In this document: positions 1-9,219 of the stretch, piece after piece
Numbering within the stretch: the first letter of the stretch is position 1
How the letters are laid out: each line of letters starts with the position of its first letter
NCBI GenBank assembly: GCA_020736575.1
Contig: JAGPYM010000030.1
Span: forward strand, 1 to 64,000
From: Thelonectria olida
Taxonomy: Eukaryota; Ascomycota; Sordariomycetes; Hypocreales; Nectriaceae
Length of the DNA: 64,000 nucleotides
Reading direction: 5' to 3'
Notes under the pieces: model-generated
Told to the model about the DNA's origin: nothing
Database searches by the model: none
What the model saw: only the letters and a program-made list of their open reading frames with translations
Program-made: the position numbers and the translations under genes

Positions 1-887
1 GGCCAAGAGAGAGCAGGATTGAGGCGGGTTATCAGTCGGTCCGTAGAGGCGCTAATTTCCGCTGGTCAAGGCAGTTAGTCAGGCAGCTTCTTGGAGAAAC
101 TCCGCACGGGTATGTCTCCTGAAGCATGAGATGCCGTGAACCACCGCGTTCTTCTCCGCCCCCTTGTACCTCCAGTCCTCCCTTCACCGGTAAACGTGGC
201 GCCAACTCCTCTTGAGGAAACTAACTAAGTGCCTCCCTATCATCGGTGTCCGCAGAGGCTTGTGAAAATCTCATTACCAGGCTCTTGGTCATCAATGCTG
301 TAAAAGCATCTCAAAAACCGCCGTAGCCAGCTTCGTTCCTCAAGGCTCTTTTGCGCAAACCACGACGGTTTGCCTCTCCTGTATTAGTATAGGAGTTGAA
401 GGTTGAGTATGCATCTGTTGATGACTATTGGCCGGAATTCATGACAAAGCCTTGCAATTAGGTAACCTAATATTAAGACGACGGATACACCCTAGCTACA
501 GCGAGCTCCCAGCTAATATGGAGATCATTTAAGAAACAGAACATCAGTAATTCGAATGTTGGGATGATACGCCATAAATCCGTTAATGCCCTTGGCAGAT
601 TACTGTGTTAGCACGAATAGGCACTCAGAATGCGCAGGGCGAGCTCGAGGAAGTAAATACAGGACGCGACACCCTACTGGTCGAATCAAATTATCACAAA
701 TAACACCATTTCGTTGCTGCCTATAACCAAGTAGCATAGGTACCGTGATACGTCCCCCCAACGCGCAACGTGCCCAAAGCATTATTCCGGTGCCTAATAT
801 TCGTTTCTATTGTTTAAAGCAGCTCAACTTCCATGTACTGCGCACTTCGAAGCAATCGCACACTTTGGCCCGGCCACTTCTCACGCT
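1..887. other. Gene-free left edge
   Basis: I see no credible gene in this stretch. The short open frames here lack family features and have no matching introns. It includes the upstream region of the GNAT gene, but no clear TATA box or repeat stands out. Confidence 0.5.
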
Positions 888-1598
888 ATGCCTATTTCCG
901 TCTCCATCCAGCCAGTCTCTGGCGCCGACCTTCCTGCCCTAGCCGACTTCCTCTACACTTCCAAGCTCTCGCTCTCGATCAATCGCCTTTTGTATAAAGA
1001 TTGGCCGAATGAAAGCGCTCAGAGGCCCATATATGCAGGTGCCATAAAGACCAGCTTGTCGGATCCGTCCAGTGAATGTTTGAAGGCAGTTGATGCCAAA
1101 ACAGGCAATGTTCTTGGTTTTGTCGTTCTCACCAAGAAACCGGCACAGAAAAACGAGGACGTTTCTCGTACAGATGATGGGGCTGCGAAGTCGAGCGTGC
1201 CCGAGAGCATGAATCCCGAAGTATTCTGGACTGTCATGAAAGCCACTGCAGAACTCAGTCATGGAGCAGAGAACATTGACCACTTGGGTAAAGATCTCTA
1301 CCTCAGGTGCATAATTACGAGACTCCTTTCTAATCAGATCATAGAAGTAACATACGTTTTTGTCAAGCCGTCAAACCGCAGGATTGGGATAGGCTCTCAA
1401 CTGGTGCGAGAGTGTTGCATGAGAGCCAAAGATGCGGGACTCCCACTCATTGTCTCGTCGGAGCCAGCAGGGTATGACTTCTTCTTGAAGAATGGTTTCA
1501 CTAAGTCGAAGCACTTTGACATTGATCTGAGAAAATGGGCTCCGCCATATAACGGATTCGGCATCTTCAGACTCGCACGACTAGCCTGGAACGCTTGA
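888..1598 (+). CDS. GNAT-family N-acetyltransferase
   Basis: Probable acetyl-CoA-dependent N-acyltransferase of the GNAT fold, substrate unknown. The frame is open throughout, but a 57-nt intron (1288-1344, GTAAAG...CTAATC...ATAG) lies in frame. Removing it joins His-Leu directly to EVTYVFVKP, the normal GNAT beta-strand, and gives about 217 residues. The acetyl-CoA loop is RRIGIGSQLV, near residues 144-154 of the spliced protein, followed by a helix and a YDFFLKNGF segment typical of the C-terminal half. I chose the ATG at 888 because it starts the conserved region; an in-frame ATG at 810 would add 26 residues. The domain is seen directly. The substrate is not predictable, and the gene has no functional link to its neighbours. 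Confidence 0.8.
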   Translation: MPISVSIQPVSGADLPALADFLYTSKLSLSINRLLYKDWPNESAQRPIYAGAIKTSLSDPSSECLKAVDAKTGNVLGFVVLTKKPAQKNEDVSRTDDGAAKSSVPESMNPEVFWTVMKATAELSHGAENIDHLGKDLYLRCIITRLLSNQIIEVTYVFVKPSNRRIGIGSQLVRECCMRAKDAGLPLIVSSEPAGYDFFLKNGFTKSKHFDIDLRKWAPPYNGFGIFRLARLAWNA

Positions 1599-2917
1599 TT
1601 ATAGATGAATCCGATCACAGCTTTGAAAGGTAGCTACGAATACAGTAACATCCAGACAGCAAGCAAAGCTCTGAATAAAGTTCACTGTCGTTGTTGCTTC
1701 CGTCCTCGATAATAATATAACGCAAGATGCCACAGGAACCATACTACTTCCTTCTTAGAATGTCCCCAGTGTCTACTCGACCTTAGCTTACGGCCATCTT
1801 AACTCCTAGGGAGCGCAACAGCTCCCTGATCCTTCCAAGAAGCAAGATTACAGATACAGAGAGAAAGCAACTACTGGGGGCGTTTCCACGGTATGAGCTT
1901 CTATGTGAGATCGTCGCCCTCAAAAGCGTGATGAAATTTAATGGGGACGGAAGCCGGTATGTGAGTACAAGTACAGGGGCCAGAAGTTTCAGCCATCAGA
2001 ACGAGAGATCATTCAATATGTCTACGAATATCTAAAATCATTTGCTGAGTCTATGTTTTCCTAGTGCAACAGTTCTTAGATACTGGGTATTCCCGCGGGT
2101 TCTGGTTCTCTTTCTTCTCATACGACCGGCTTACTATTGAGGAACGATTCTTGAATTCTACACATACTAGAGCTCTGCTTCGGTTGCATAAATGGCACGA
2201 CGAGCGGCTTTGGACGTCTTCCGATGGTCAAAGGGTCAAAGAATCACAAGACTCGAGTCTGGAGATGGAGTGTCACACTCCACTGCGTTCCGAAACAGAA
2301 GATGGGACTTTTGGAAAACTACACCCGTTCTGGCAATGAGTACGGCTTCCAGTTCAGGGGCGACTCGTCTGATTATAAGTCTTGCCTTGGCTTTTGAACA
2401 TCACACCGTGTGGCGACGACCCGATCCAAAGTACCATTAATCCTGTTGTCAGGGTTGGTAAGTTTGGGCAACCTTCTTATTCTATCTTAGCACTCCTACA
2501 GATAACATGAAAATCAACAAGCGGTTTTCAAAAGTGCAACCACAGGCCTACATATGAGCTATGCTAGAGAGATAGCTGCGATACGGTCCAGTTGGGGAGG
2601 GCAAGGTTACTACTGCATATGGAATAGTATGCGTACTTTGCAATCGATGCTGTCAGCACAAAAGTGCCAAGATGCCGAGTCACCCCAATGCTTCAGAGTA
2701 TCTGAATTGGGAAACTCTAAGGATCTTTTGATCCTACAACAAGGTACTTTGCATCGTCGAATTCTGGTGCGAAGAGGGGGAATGGTTGTAAATAGCCCCA
2801 AGGTCAAGCAACGCCCCTGGCAATTGCGTATAAATACGACAAGCCGGCCCACGATGTTAATTCAACAAGTTATTCACATTATCAAACCAAGCATCATTAC
2901 AAACTCAAATACATAAA
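1599..2917. other. Intergenic region upstream of the peptide-precursor gene
   Basis: No supported gene. The frames at 2064-2440 and 2554-2916 have no recognisable domain, biased composition or splice structure. The 3' part is the promoter region of the gene starting at 2918. Confidence 0.45.
2829..2836 (+). promoter_or_regulatory. TATA box of the Cys-rich precursor gene
   Basis: TATAAATA lies 81 nt before the ATG at 2918, the usual distance for a fungal TATA element plus a short 5' leader. The A-rich context just before the ATG (AATACATAAAATG) is a good fungal initiation context. Confidence 0.6.
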
Positions 2918-3283
2918 ATGAAGATCTCCTCCTTTGCCTTTGCTCTTCTCGCCTCCTTTGTCGCGGCAGCCCCTGCCCCAGACGGTGGGCTTGTCGCTCG
3001 ACAATGCTCATGCCACAAAGTTGGAGACGAGTGGATTTGTAGCGGCCGACTCTGCCCCAAGGACTTGAGCTTCGAAAGCCACACGAAGAGGGCGAAGCTC
3101 AACCAGCCAGGCTGCACGTGTCACCAAGCTGGAGATGAGTGGGTTTGCGCTGGAAAGCTTTGCTTCAGGGACTTCATCCCTGAAAGCCACACGAAGAGGC
3201 AGGAGGTCGACCAGCCAGAGTGTTCGTGTCACAAGGTTGGAAATGAGTGGGTTTGCGGTGGAAAGGCTTGTGACAAGCACTAG
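2918..3283 (+). CDS. Secreted Cys-rich repeat precursor with Lys-Arg processing sites
   Basis: A 121-residue secreted protein that I cannot assign to a named family. It has a signal peptide (MKISSFAFALLASFVAAAPA), then three copies of a cassette of the form C-x-C-H-[KQ]-x-G-[DN]-E-W-[IV]-C-x-G-[KR]-x-C. The cassettes start at bases 3005, 3113 and 3221, an exact 108-nt period (36 residues). Copies 1 and 2 end in SHTKR, a Kex2-type dibasic site, so processing would release three peptides of about 30, 36 and 27 residues, each with four cysteines (possibly two disulfides). The layout matches kexin-processed repeat peptides known from fungi (precursors of cyclic peptides, repellents and effectors). 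Those parallels are known biology; processing here is inferred. No modifying enzyme (DUF3328/UstY or tyrosinase type) is adjacent. A cell-wall or effector protein that is not cut is the alternative. Confidence 0.75.
   Translation: MKISSFAFALLASFVAAAPAPDGGLVARQCSCHKVGDEWICSGRLCPKDLSFESHTKRAKLNQPGCTCHQAGDEWVCAGKLCFRDFIPESHTKRQEVDQPECSCHKVGNEWVCGGKACDKH
3005..3276 (+). repeat. Three in-frame 108-nt repeats encoding Cys-rich cassettes
   Basis: Tandem units begin at 3005, 3113 and 3221; the third is shortened by the stop codon. DNA identity between units 1 and 2 is high, including the spacer coding for ESHTKR, so the array arose by tandem duplication. Cys, His, Gly, Glu and Trp positions are kept in all three, while intervening residues differ. 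Confidence 0.8.
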
Positions 3284-4250
3284 GGACTACAATGTGAGGA
3301 TGATGCAGACTTGACTACATGTTGACATGATACTAACGCGCTATCAAGAATCATTATTGGAAAGAACGTGGACTTAAGGGAATGCTGTGGGCAGTACTAT
3401 CTACCCAGTCCATCCTACAATTGATGATTTCCAATTGAAAGTATAAGTGTATACCTATTGTGTGTGCCCCGGGAGGTTTGAGTCCGAGCAAGTCATCGAT
3501 AGGCCAGAGGTTTTCCTTCCGAGTTAAGATTGTAAATATGGCAGCTATTAAATACAAGTATTTAATTACCCACAAGCTCTTTAGGTATATGGGCCTGGGA
3601 ACAAGCCGACTATCGATGTAAAACAAGTGTACACAGAAAACAACGATTGGCACGGCGTCAGGCTCTCTGGGACTGGTACCTTTGCTGATTCCGTACCTTA
3701 CGCTCCGGTGGAACTTCATAGACGTTATGACGATGCGTATCTCGATCAGAATTCCACTGTCGACCTGTCGGTGTACGTCCTTTCATTGAGAGCTATTATT
3801 GCCCCGATGCGCCATTCGGACCCTACTCCATTCTGGGGGTTTGCCTTTCATTCGGCTCGCTAGGACCTCCTCACAACTCTCGTCGAACCCAATCTCTCTG
3901 ATCTGTTTCATCTATGCTTTTTCATGCGTGTAGACCTGGGAGGCGTTCTCGGTTGGGGACATGAGTACGGGGGAGCTGTCCACATCGACCACCCGCCCTT
4001 TGACAGTATGAGCTGTCCGCACCATCAAGGGCGAGGTATCACACACAACGGCAAAAAAATAACCTGGATGTACCAAGCCCGCATCAAAGCCTTTTGAACG
4101 ACCCTCCAGACAGTGGCTTGCAATCGCAGTGGCTCTGTGTTTGCTTTGCAGGGACAGTGTAACCGGCTGTAACAGGTTCTCCTATCACCGCGAGACAAAA
4201 GGCCCACCTTCATTCGCTGGATATACAGCCGATGGGAAATTTTCTTAGAT
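3284..4250. other. Intergenic region
   Basis: No supported gene. The open frames on both strands (for example 3354-3719 and 3627-3863) have no domain-like features. Confidence 0.4.
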
Positions 4251-4590
4251 TTGGAGCGAAAGGAACACAACACATCCACGGGGAGACGCTTTTCGTCTTC
4301 GAGCAGTGACTGCAAGGTGACCAAGAGGTTAGACAATGATAATCTCAGACTGTTTACCACTGACACCTGCATCAGACGCACCTATAAGTGTCGAGAACAT
4401 GGATGTGGCAAGATGTACCAAACTGCAGCTGGGTTCATTCAGGTGTCCCTTTAAGAATTGTTCCTACAGCTCTGATGGACGGGGCCGCGTGAAACAGCAC
4501 TTTCGCAACAAGCGCAAGCAAGAGCCGGGCGAGATTCCGCAAGAAACTAGACGACGAGGCGTGGGAGGATTGGGACAGACAATAGTATCA
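4251..4590 (+). pseudogene. Degraded C2H2 zinc-finger fragment
   Basis: Two finger-like segments sit in different frames. One reads YKCREHGCGKMYQ (frame of 4251-4454). The next, about 30 nt on, reads FRCPFKNC followed by VKQHFRNKRKQ (frame of 4336-4695). Both keep the Cys-x4-Cys half, but the His pairs are incomplete. No GT-AG intron restores a sensible join. I read it as the decayed remnant of a zinc-finger gene; a very diverged exon pair is possible. Confidence 0.35.
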
Positions 4591-4600
4591 TCATGTTTAC

Positions 4601-7600
4601 CTAGCGAACCACTACATTACTGCATGGGCCGAGCAGATTTTGCAATCCCTCCCTTAGCTGCATCATTTTCAAGTTCTGCGACTTTGCCTCTCTAAAATCT
4701 CTGTTTGCCATCAGTGCCAACTCTGTCGCCGCACGCATCCCACCCACGCCACCTCGCTTTGTCGCCCACCACAGTCGGAGTATGCGAAGAGATGGCAAGA
4801 GAGGCCTGCCGAGGTTTCTCTGTGCCTCTAATTTGCTGATCAGCTCCGCCTCCGCTTCTAGGTCGCCGTGGCTAGGCAGTGCGCCGTCCATGTGATTCAA
4901 CATGACCTTGTGGCCATCGTTGAGACGGCCGCCATGTTGAACGAGAACCTGGAGCACCTTGACATGGTGGTCAGGCATCTCAGGTCCGATTAACATAATA
5001 TGGGGAAACCCCCCTAATATGCAATTTTCAAACGCATTCATCAGGCGGGTAACTCGGTAGTCCATGCCAGTTTGGTCGGCGTCAGTCGTGGCATTCGGAT
5101 CGGCACCATGCCTCAGTAGGGTTTCCAAAATGGCAGAATCGTCGAGGCTCGTGAAACTTGCGCTCCCTTTGGCAGTATATGATAGGACCCATATGCCCTT
5201 GATTGCGATATTGAACAGCGTTTGTACCGTTCCAAGCTCCATCTCTGGTCCGACACAAAACCTCGGCAACAAAGCCTCCAACAAGTTACGGTGTTGGAAA
5301 CACCACGGCAGTTCGGAAAGAGGCGAGTGGGCGGCACTCAGAAGAATTTCGTGGGCGATTGCTAGAGGCAGAGCATTGAAGGCCGCGACTATAGAGTCAG
5401 CGTATCGCGGGGCCGCCATCAGGTCAGGGAGCGTTCGAACGAGCAGCTGCGCCGTCTCAACGTCTCCTTTCTCGGTTTCCTTCAAAGACAGGAGATAGTC
5501 GACAACTTCCTTATGGCCATAAGCGACAGCATACCACAAAGGAGTTCCTCCTTGCTCGTCGTGAATGTTGGCACGCGCATTGAGTATACGAGACCTCGTC
5601 TTTGAATCGACCGGTGCCAGGAGAGTCTTGATCACCTCAACGCAACTTTTAGGCTGTTGGTCACCTTTTGGCAAGGCCCGCGGACGAGCGATGGCTAGGA
5701 AGTGCAGAGGCGTGAGCCCAGCCACTAAAAGTAGCCAACTTAGTTCAATATGTTGGTTCAAGTTCGGGGCGTCACGACTCACGTCTTGGGCTAGTTGGAG
5801 ATGTTTCGAGCCCTGTACGGCTTGCATCTGTATGGTTTGGACATGTCGCACCTTGCTTGAATGCCAGGAGGGAGCCTTGCCCTTCTAGGAGATGCGCCCA
5901 AATGCACTCCCGGCATACCTCTCGATAATGGCGCGTCAAAAAGCTCGCCGGCGATATGTCCAGTTCGAAGCAGGAAAATAAATACCTATCACCCACCATT
6001 GCAGCTAGGAGTTTGAATTGGGGGACAAGAACGCGCATGTAGAAGCAGCACGACTGGACGCTATTCACCGCACTAGGCAATGATGCTATGGCATCCTGTG
6101 TGCCAGCAGGAAGCATGTCTCGCCACAGATCCTCATCCGGATTGCTGGTCTCGTAGCAGATGTAGATCATAAGAACAATTGAGGCGGAAGTAAACTCGTG
6201 ATCGCGGCCGAGGGCATCCATATTGAGCTGAACAGACTGCATTCCATGAGATGTGGCATTCTCCCACTGACGTTGAGAGCAATAGACCTCAGCTAGAAGG
6301 CTGTGGGCGTTGGCCTTCTGGATGGGTTGCAGTCCGGGCTGCGCAACCACCCACCCGAGCATTGGCAGAGACTCGCCTGGTACACCAGACTGAATCAATG
6401 CAGAAGAGAGGATGATCCGTAGTTTAACGAGGGTGTCTACGTTGCTGCCGGCCTCAGGGTCACTTCTCCGCACGATTGTCTGTTCTTGAGACGCCGTTTC
6501 ATGTAGTCTGTACTGCCGGAGCAGCTGGATAACCTGGTTGAACTCGTTTCGATCCATCAGTTTGCGTGCCTCTTCCAACCGAATCCCATTGAGCTTGTCT
6601 CTAATACCGGGGAACTTTTCGCAGAGGCGCCCCGTCTCGTGGCCAGCGGCATCGGTCTCATGCAGAGCCTTGCCGAGCAAGCGGGTCAGAAGATCCTTCT
6701 GCTCTTCATCTTTCTCGTCACCATCAGCTTCAAGAAGGCGCTCCAGGTGCGGAATTGTCTTTTTGAACTCCTTAGCTTTTACCAGAGTGTGGACTGCCTG
6801 TAATCGTCTCTGATGGAGCTCCCCGACCAGGCTTTGGCTACTGATGGTGGTGAGACCTGTGTTGCCGGATGTCGTTGTCGATGCGTCCGTGACCGAGGGT
6901 GCCGATTCACGCTTCAGGTTCGGCGGAAGAGACGGTACTGAGGCGGCATCAGCTGTCTCGACGCCCGCTACCCAAGATGCCACAGATTGTTTCTGACGGT
7001 GGGTGACGGGCAGGCCAAGAAGAGCCCCAGACAATAGTGAATCCAGCCCTTCGTTCTCTGTCCTTTCCGGTGAGCCGTTCCTCGATCTCAGATGGTGGCT
7101 TCCGGACGTTAGAGAGAGGGTATCGAGGGTGGATGCGTAGTCTCTGGTATAGTTGATGAGATGTTTTGTTTTACTGAGCATAGCGCGGGTGTCGTCTTCA
7201 ATCTCAAGTGCACCTCTGGTATCGGCGTCATTTTCTTCTTGGGGGGAATGGAGACTTTCTTTCTCATCATCCGGCTGTGAGTTCTTCTGAACAGCCGCAT
7301 CCACAGAGTGCAGATTCGGCTGGGAGGCTGTCAAATTCGAGATTTCGAGCTTGAGTCCTCGAAGGGTGTCCTCGAGGCTCCCCATGCCAGCAATTTTTGA
7401 AGACGCCACCTCATCCCTTTCGCGGACTCTTGCCATGAGATCCTGTTGCGCACGAGTCATTGAATTCTCAAGATCGGTCATGCGCTTTCCGAGGTCACTC
7501 AGCAGGCGAATCTGTTCCTCGTCCGATATGTGTTGCGATTGAACCTGGGAGGTGCTGGGGTCCTTTTGGTTAGCTTTGAATCTGTGAAGGTCGAGGGCAA

Positions 7601-8044
7601 TAGAGGCTCTTACATGCTCTGGATGAGGACTGGCAGCTGCAAGGCCGACGTGTAGGTATTGATACAAAGCCGCAGATGACTGATGTCGCCATCGTAGCGC
7701 TTGAGCTTGATGTAAGACCTCACTGCTGCAGCCGACGATCTCTGACGAGCAATCTTGGTGAAAATGACCATGAGCCTCTCATATGTTCTTTGGCAGCCAC
7801 TGAGGAGGCCCTTGATGTCTGTCTGGGTCCACCAAGCCTTCATGCTCTCGCTCAAGTCGCCTCTCTCGATAATTCCTTCGATGACAGACAATTGGAATCG
7901 GGTGGCTTCGAGCTGGCTGTCAAAGTCGTGGGTCATCTCGTCCATGCCTCGAATGTCCGCGTATGCTTGGCTGACCTGAAGGGCTGTCTTACCCACAGTC
8001 TGGACCAGCTGCAGCACCGTCGCTGCTCCGGCAAGTGCCTCCAT
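4601..8044 (-). CDS. PigL_N-like, coiled-coil and ankyrin protein
   Basis: A protein of 1108 residues; exons on the minus strand are 8044-7614, 7554-5783 and 5724-4601. The introns (7555-7613 and 5725-5782) have GTAAGA...CCCAG and GTGAGT...TTTTAG borders. Residues 1-144 (MEALAGAATVLQLVQTVGKT...) resemble the fungal PigL_N / NLR-type N-terminal helical domain. Next come a coiled coil (about 155-190), a low-complexity Ser/Thr-rich stretch, and a TPR-like helical region with 'AKEFKKTIPHLERLL' and 'RNEFNQVIQLL' units. The C-terminus (from about 735) has ankyrin-like repeats such as TPLHFLA, TPLWYAVAYGHKEVVDYLL and LLRHGADPN. No P-loop or NACHT motif is visible, so this is an NLR-related adaptor-like architecture rather than a STAND ATPase. 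A role in fungal recognition or cell-death signalling is an inference from domain type. Confidence 0.72.
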
Positions 8045-8600
8045 CTGGTCTTGGCCTTAACAGATAGTCCGGGGCCAGACGGCCGTATCGGATTTTCGTC
8101 AGTGTTGAAGAAGAGGTTGGGGGGTTGAAAATTGCCAGAAATCGCCATTCTATGCGGGGTTGATCGCCTTGCCTAGGTAGCTATCAAGTGCTGCGATCCT
8201 TGCCCAGCTGAGCAAGGCAGATTTGTTGATAACCGCCAATAGCAGAGACGAAGCGCTGCGCCAGGTGAGGCTGAAAGTTGAAAGTGCAAATGCGATAGCG
8301 CGGCCACATGTCTGTGTTTGGTTCGCTCGCTCAGCTCTTGTAGCTTGCGCCACAAAAAGTGATTTGTGTGTCCATGTGTGTGCTTCGTAGCATTCAAATC
8401 CCAATCTTCAGTCTCGTCCCTACTGAACTCTCGTAGTAGATATCTCGAAGAAGATTAGTTCAAAGCCGCCGTAGAACGAAGTCCAGTCTGGTTTCTTACT
8501 ATTTAAAAGGGGGCGATTATCATGACGGCTCAAGAGTGAGACAAGCTCCCTAGCTGCACGGGCACCTTGACTTGACTCACTGACTCCGAGACTCGGTTGC
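8045..8600. other. Upstream region of the PigL_N/ankyrin gene
   Basis: No supported gene. This is presumably the promoter of the gene starting at 8044 on the minus strand. A run ATTTAAAAGGGGG occurs near 8502-8514. Confidence 0.35.
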
Positions 8601-8603
8601 GGA

Positions 8604-8810
8604 ATGTGGCGCCGTCAAAGAACGCAATATGGGCGAACATGGCCGAGTGGTCATCGCTGTCCTTCCTCCAAACGCTCTCGAGGCGAGGCTCTACTTCCCT
8701 TTGCGCGGGCTGCTAAGCTCGCCGGTGCAAAGCGGTTAGTCCCTAGCGCCTTCGCCATGGCCATAGCCCCCAATGGCGTCTCTGCCATTCACTTGATGGT
8801 ACGTCTCTCT
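8604..8810 (+). pseudogene. Relic of an NmrA-like / isoflavone reductase-type gene
   Basis: The frame around 8704-8800 encodes FARAAKLAGAKRLVPSAF and then NGVSAIHLM. The first matches the helix plus 'AGVKRFVPSEFG' strand of NmrA-like NAD(P)-binding proteins (PF05368/PF13460); the second matches the downstream 'HxxK' helix region. There is no Rossmann GxxGxxG upstream and no continuation downstream, where the frame runs into unrelated sequence with a possible GT at 8800. This is a short remnant, probably from a deletion. Family assignment is from motif memory only. Confidence 0.5.
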
Positions 8811-9219
8811 TTCAGGAAATGTCTAGAGAACGAGGGAGTAGGGGAGATTCTCAGGGAGTAAATGGATGGAGGGATCCTCCCGTCAGTCAAGTCGACACCG
8901 TTAATTCCATTGCAAAAACAGAATGAATGGACATCCCGCCTCTTCATAATGTTGAATGAGATGAGATGAATACCAATTTACTTGTCCTCCCCATCCATGC
9001 TCGGAAAGAAGTTACGCACATTGAGAGGGTATTTGGCGTTGCAACTTGTGGAAGACACGATCAATAACTTGAAGACTGGAATCAATTAATCAAGCCCATG
9101 GCCAACAATCCGCTTTTTGAGATCTAATAATCCCACCATGAATACTCCAAGCCTATGATGAAGGAGGATAAACCAAGCTGATAAACCAAGCCGTGTACGA
9201 ATATGCTGTGTATGCTCGC
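8811..9219. other. Short intergenic stretch
   Basis: Nothing recognised. It lies downstream of the Zn2Cys6 gene, whose stop is at 9220. Confidence 0.4.

Noticed and set aside
745..942. Open frame upstream of the GNAT gene
   Set aside because: Overlaps the GNAT 5' end in a different frame with no protein character.
4601..8044. STAND/NLR ATPase
   Set aside because: No Walker A or NACHT motif could be found between the N-terminal domain and the ankyrin repeats.
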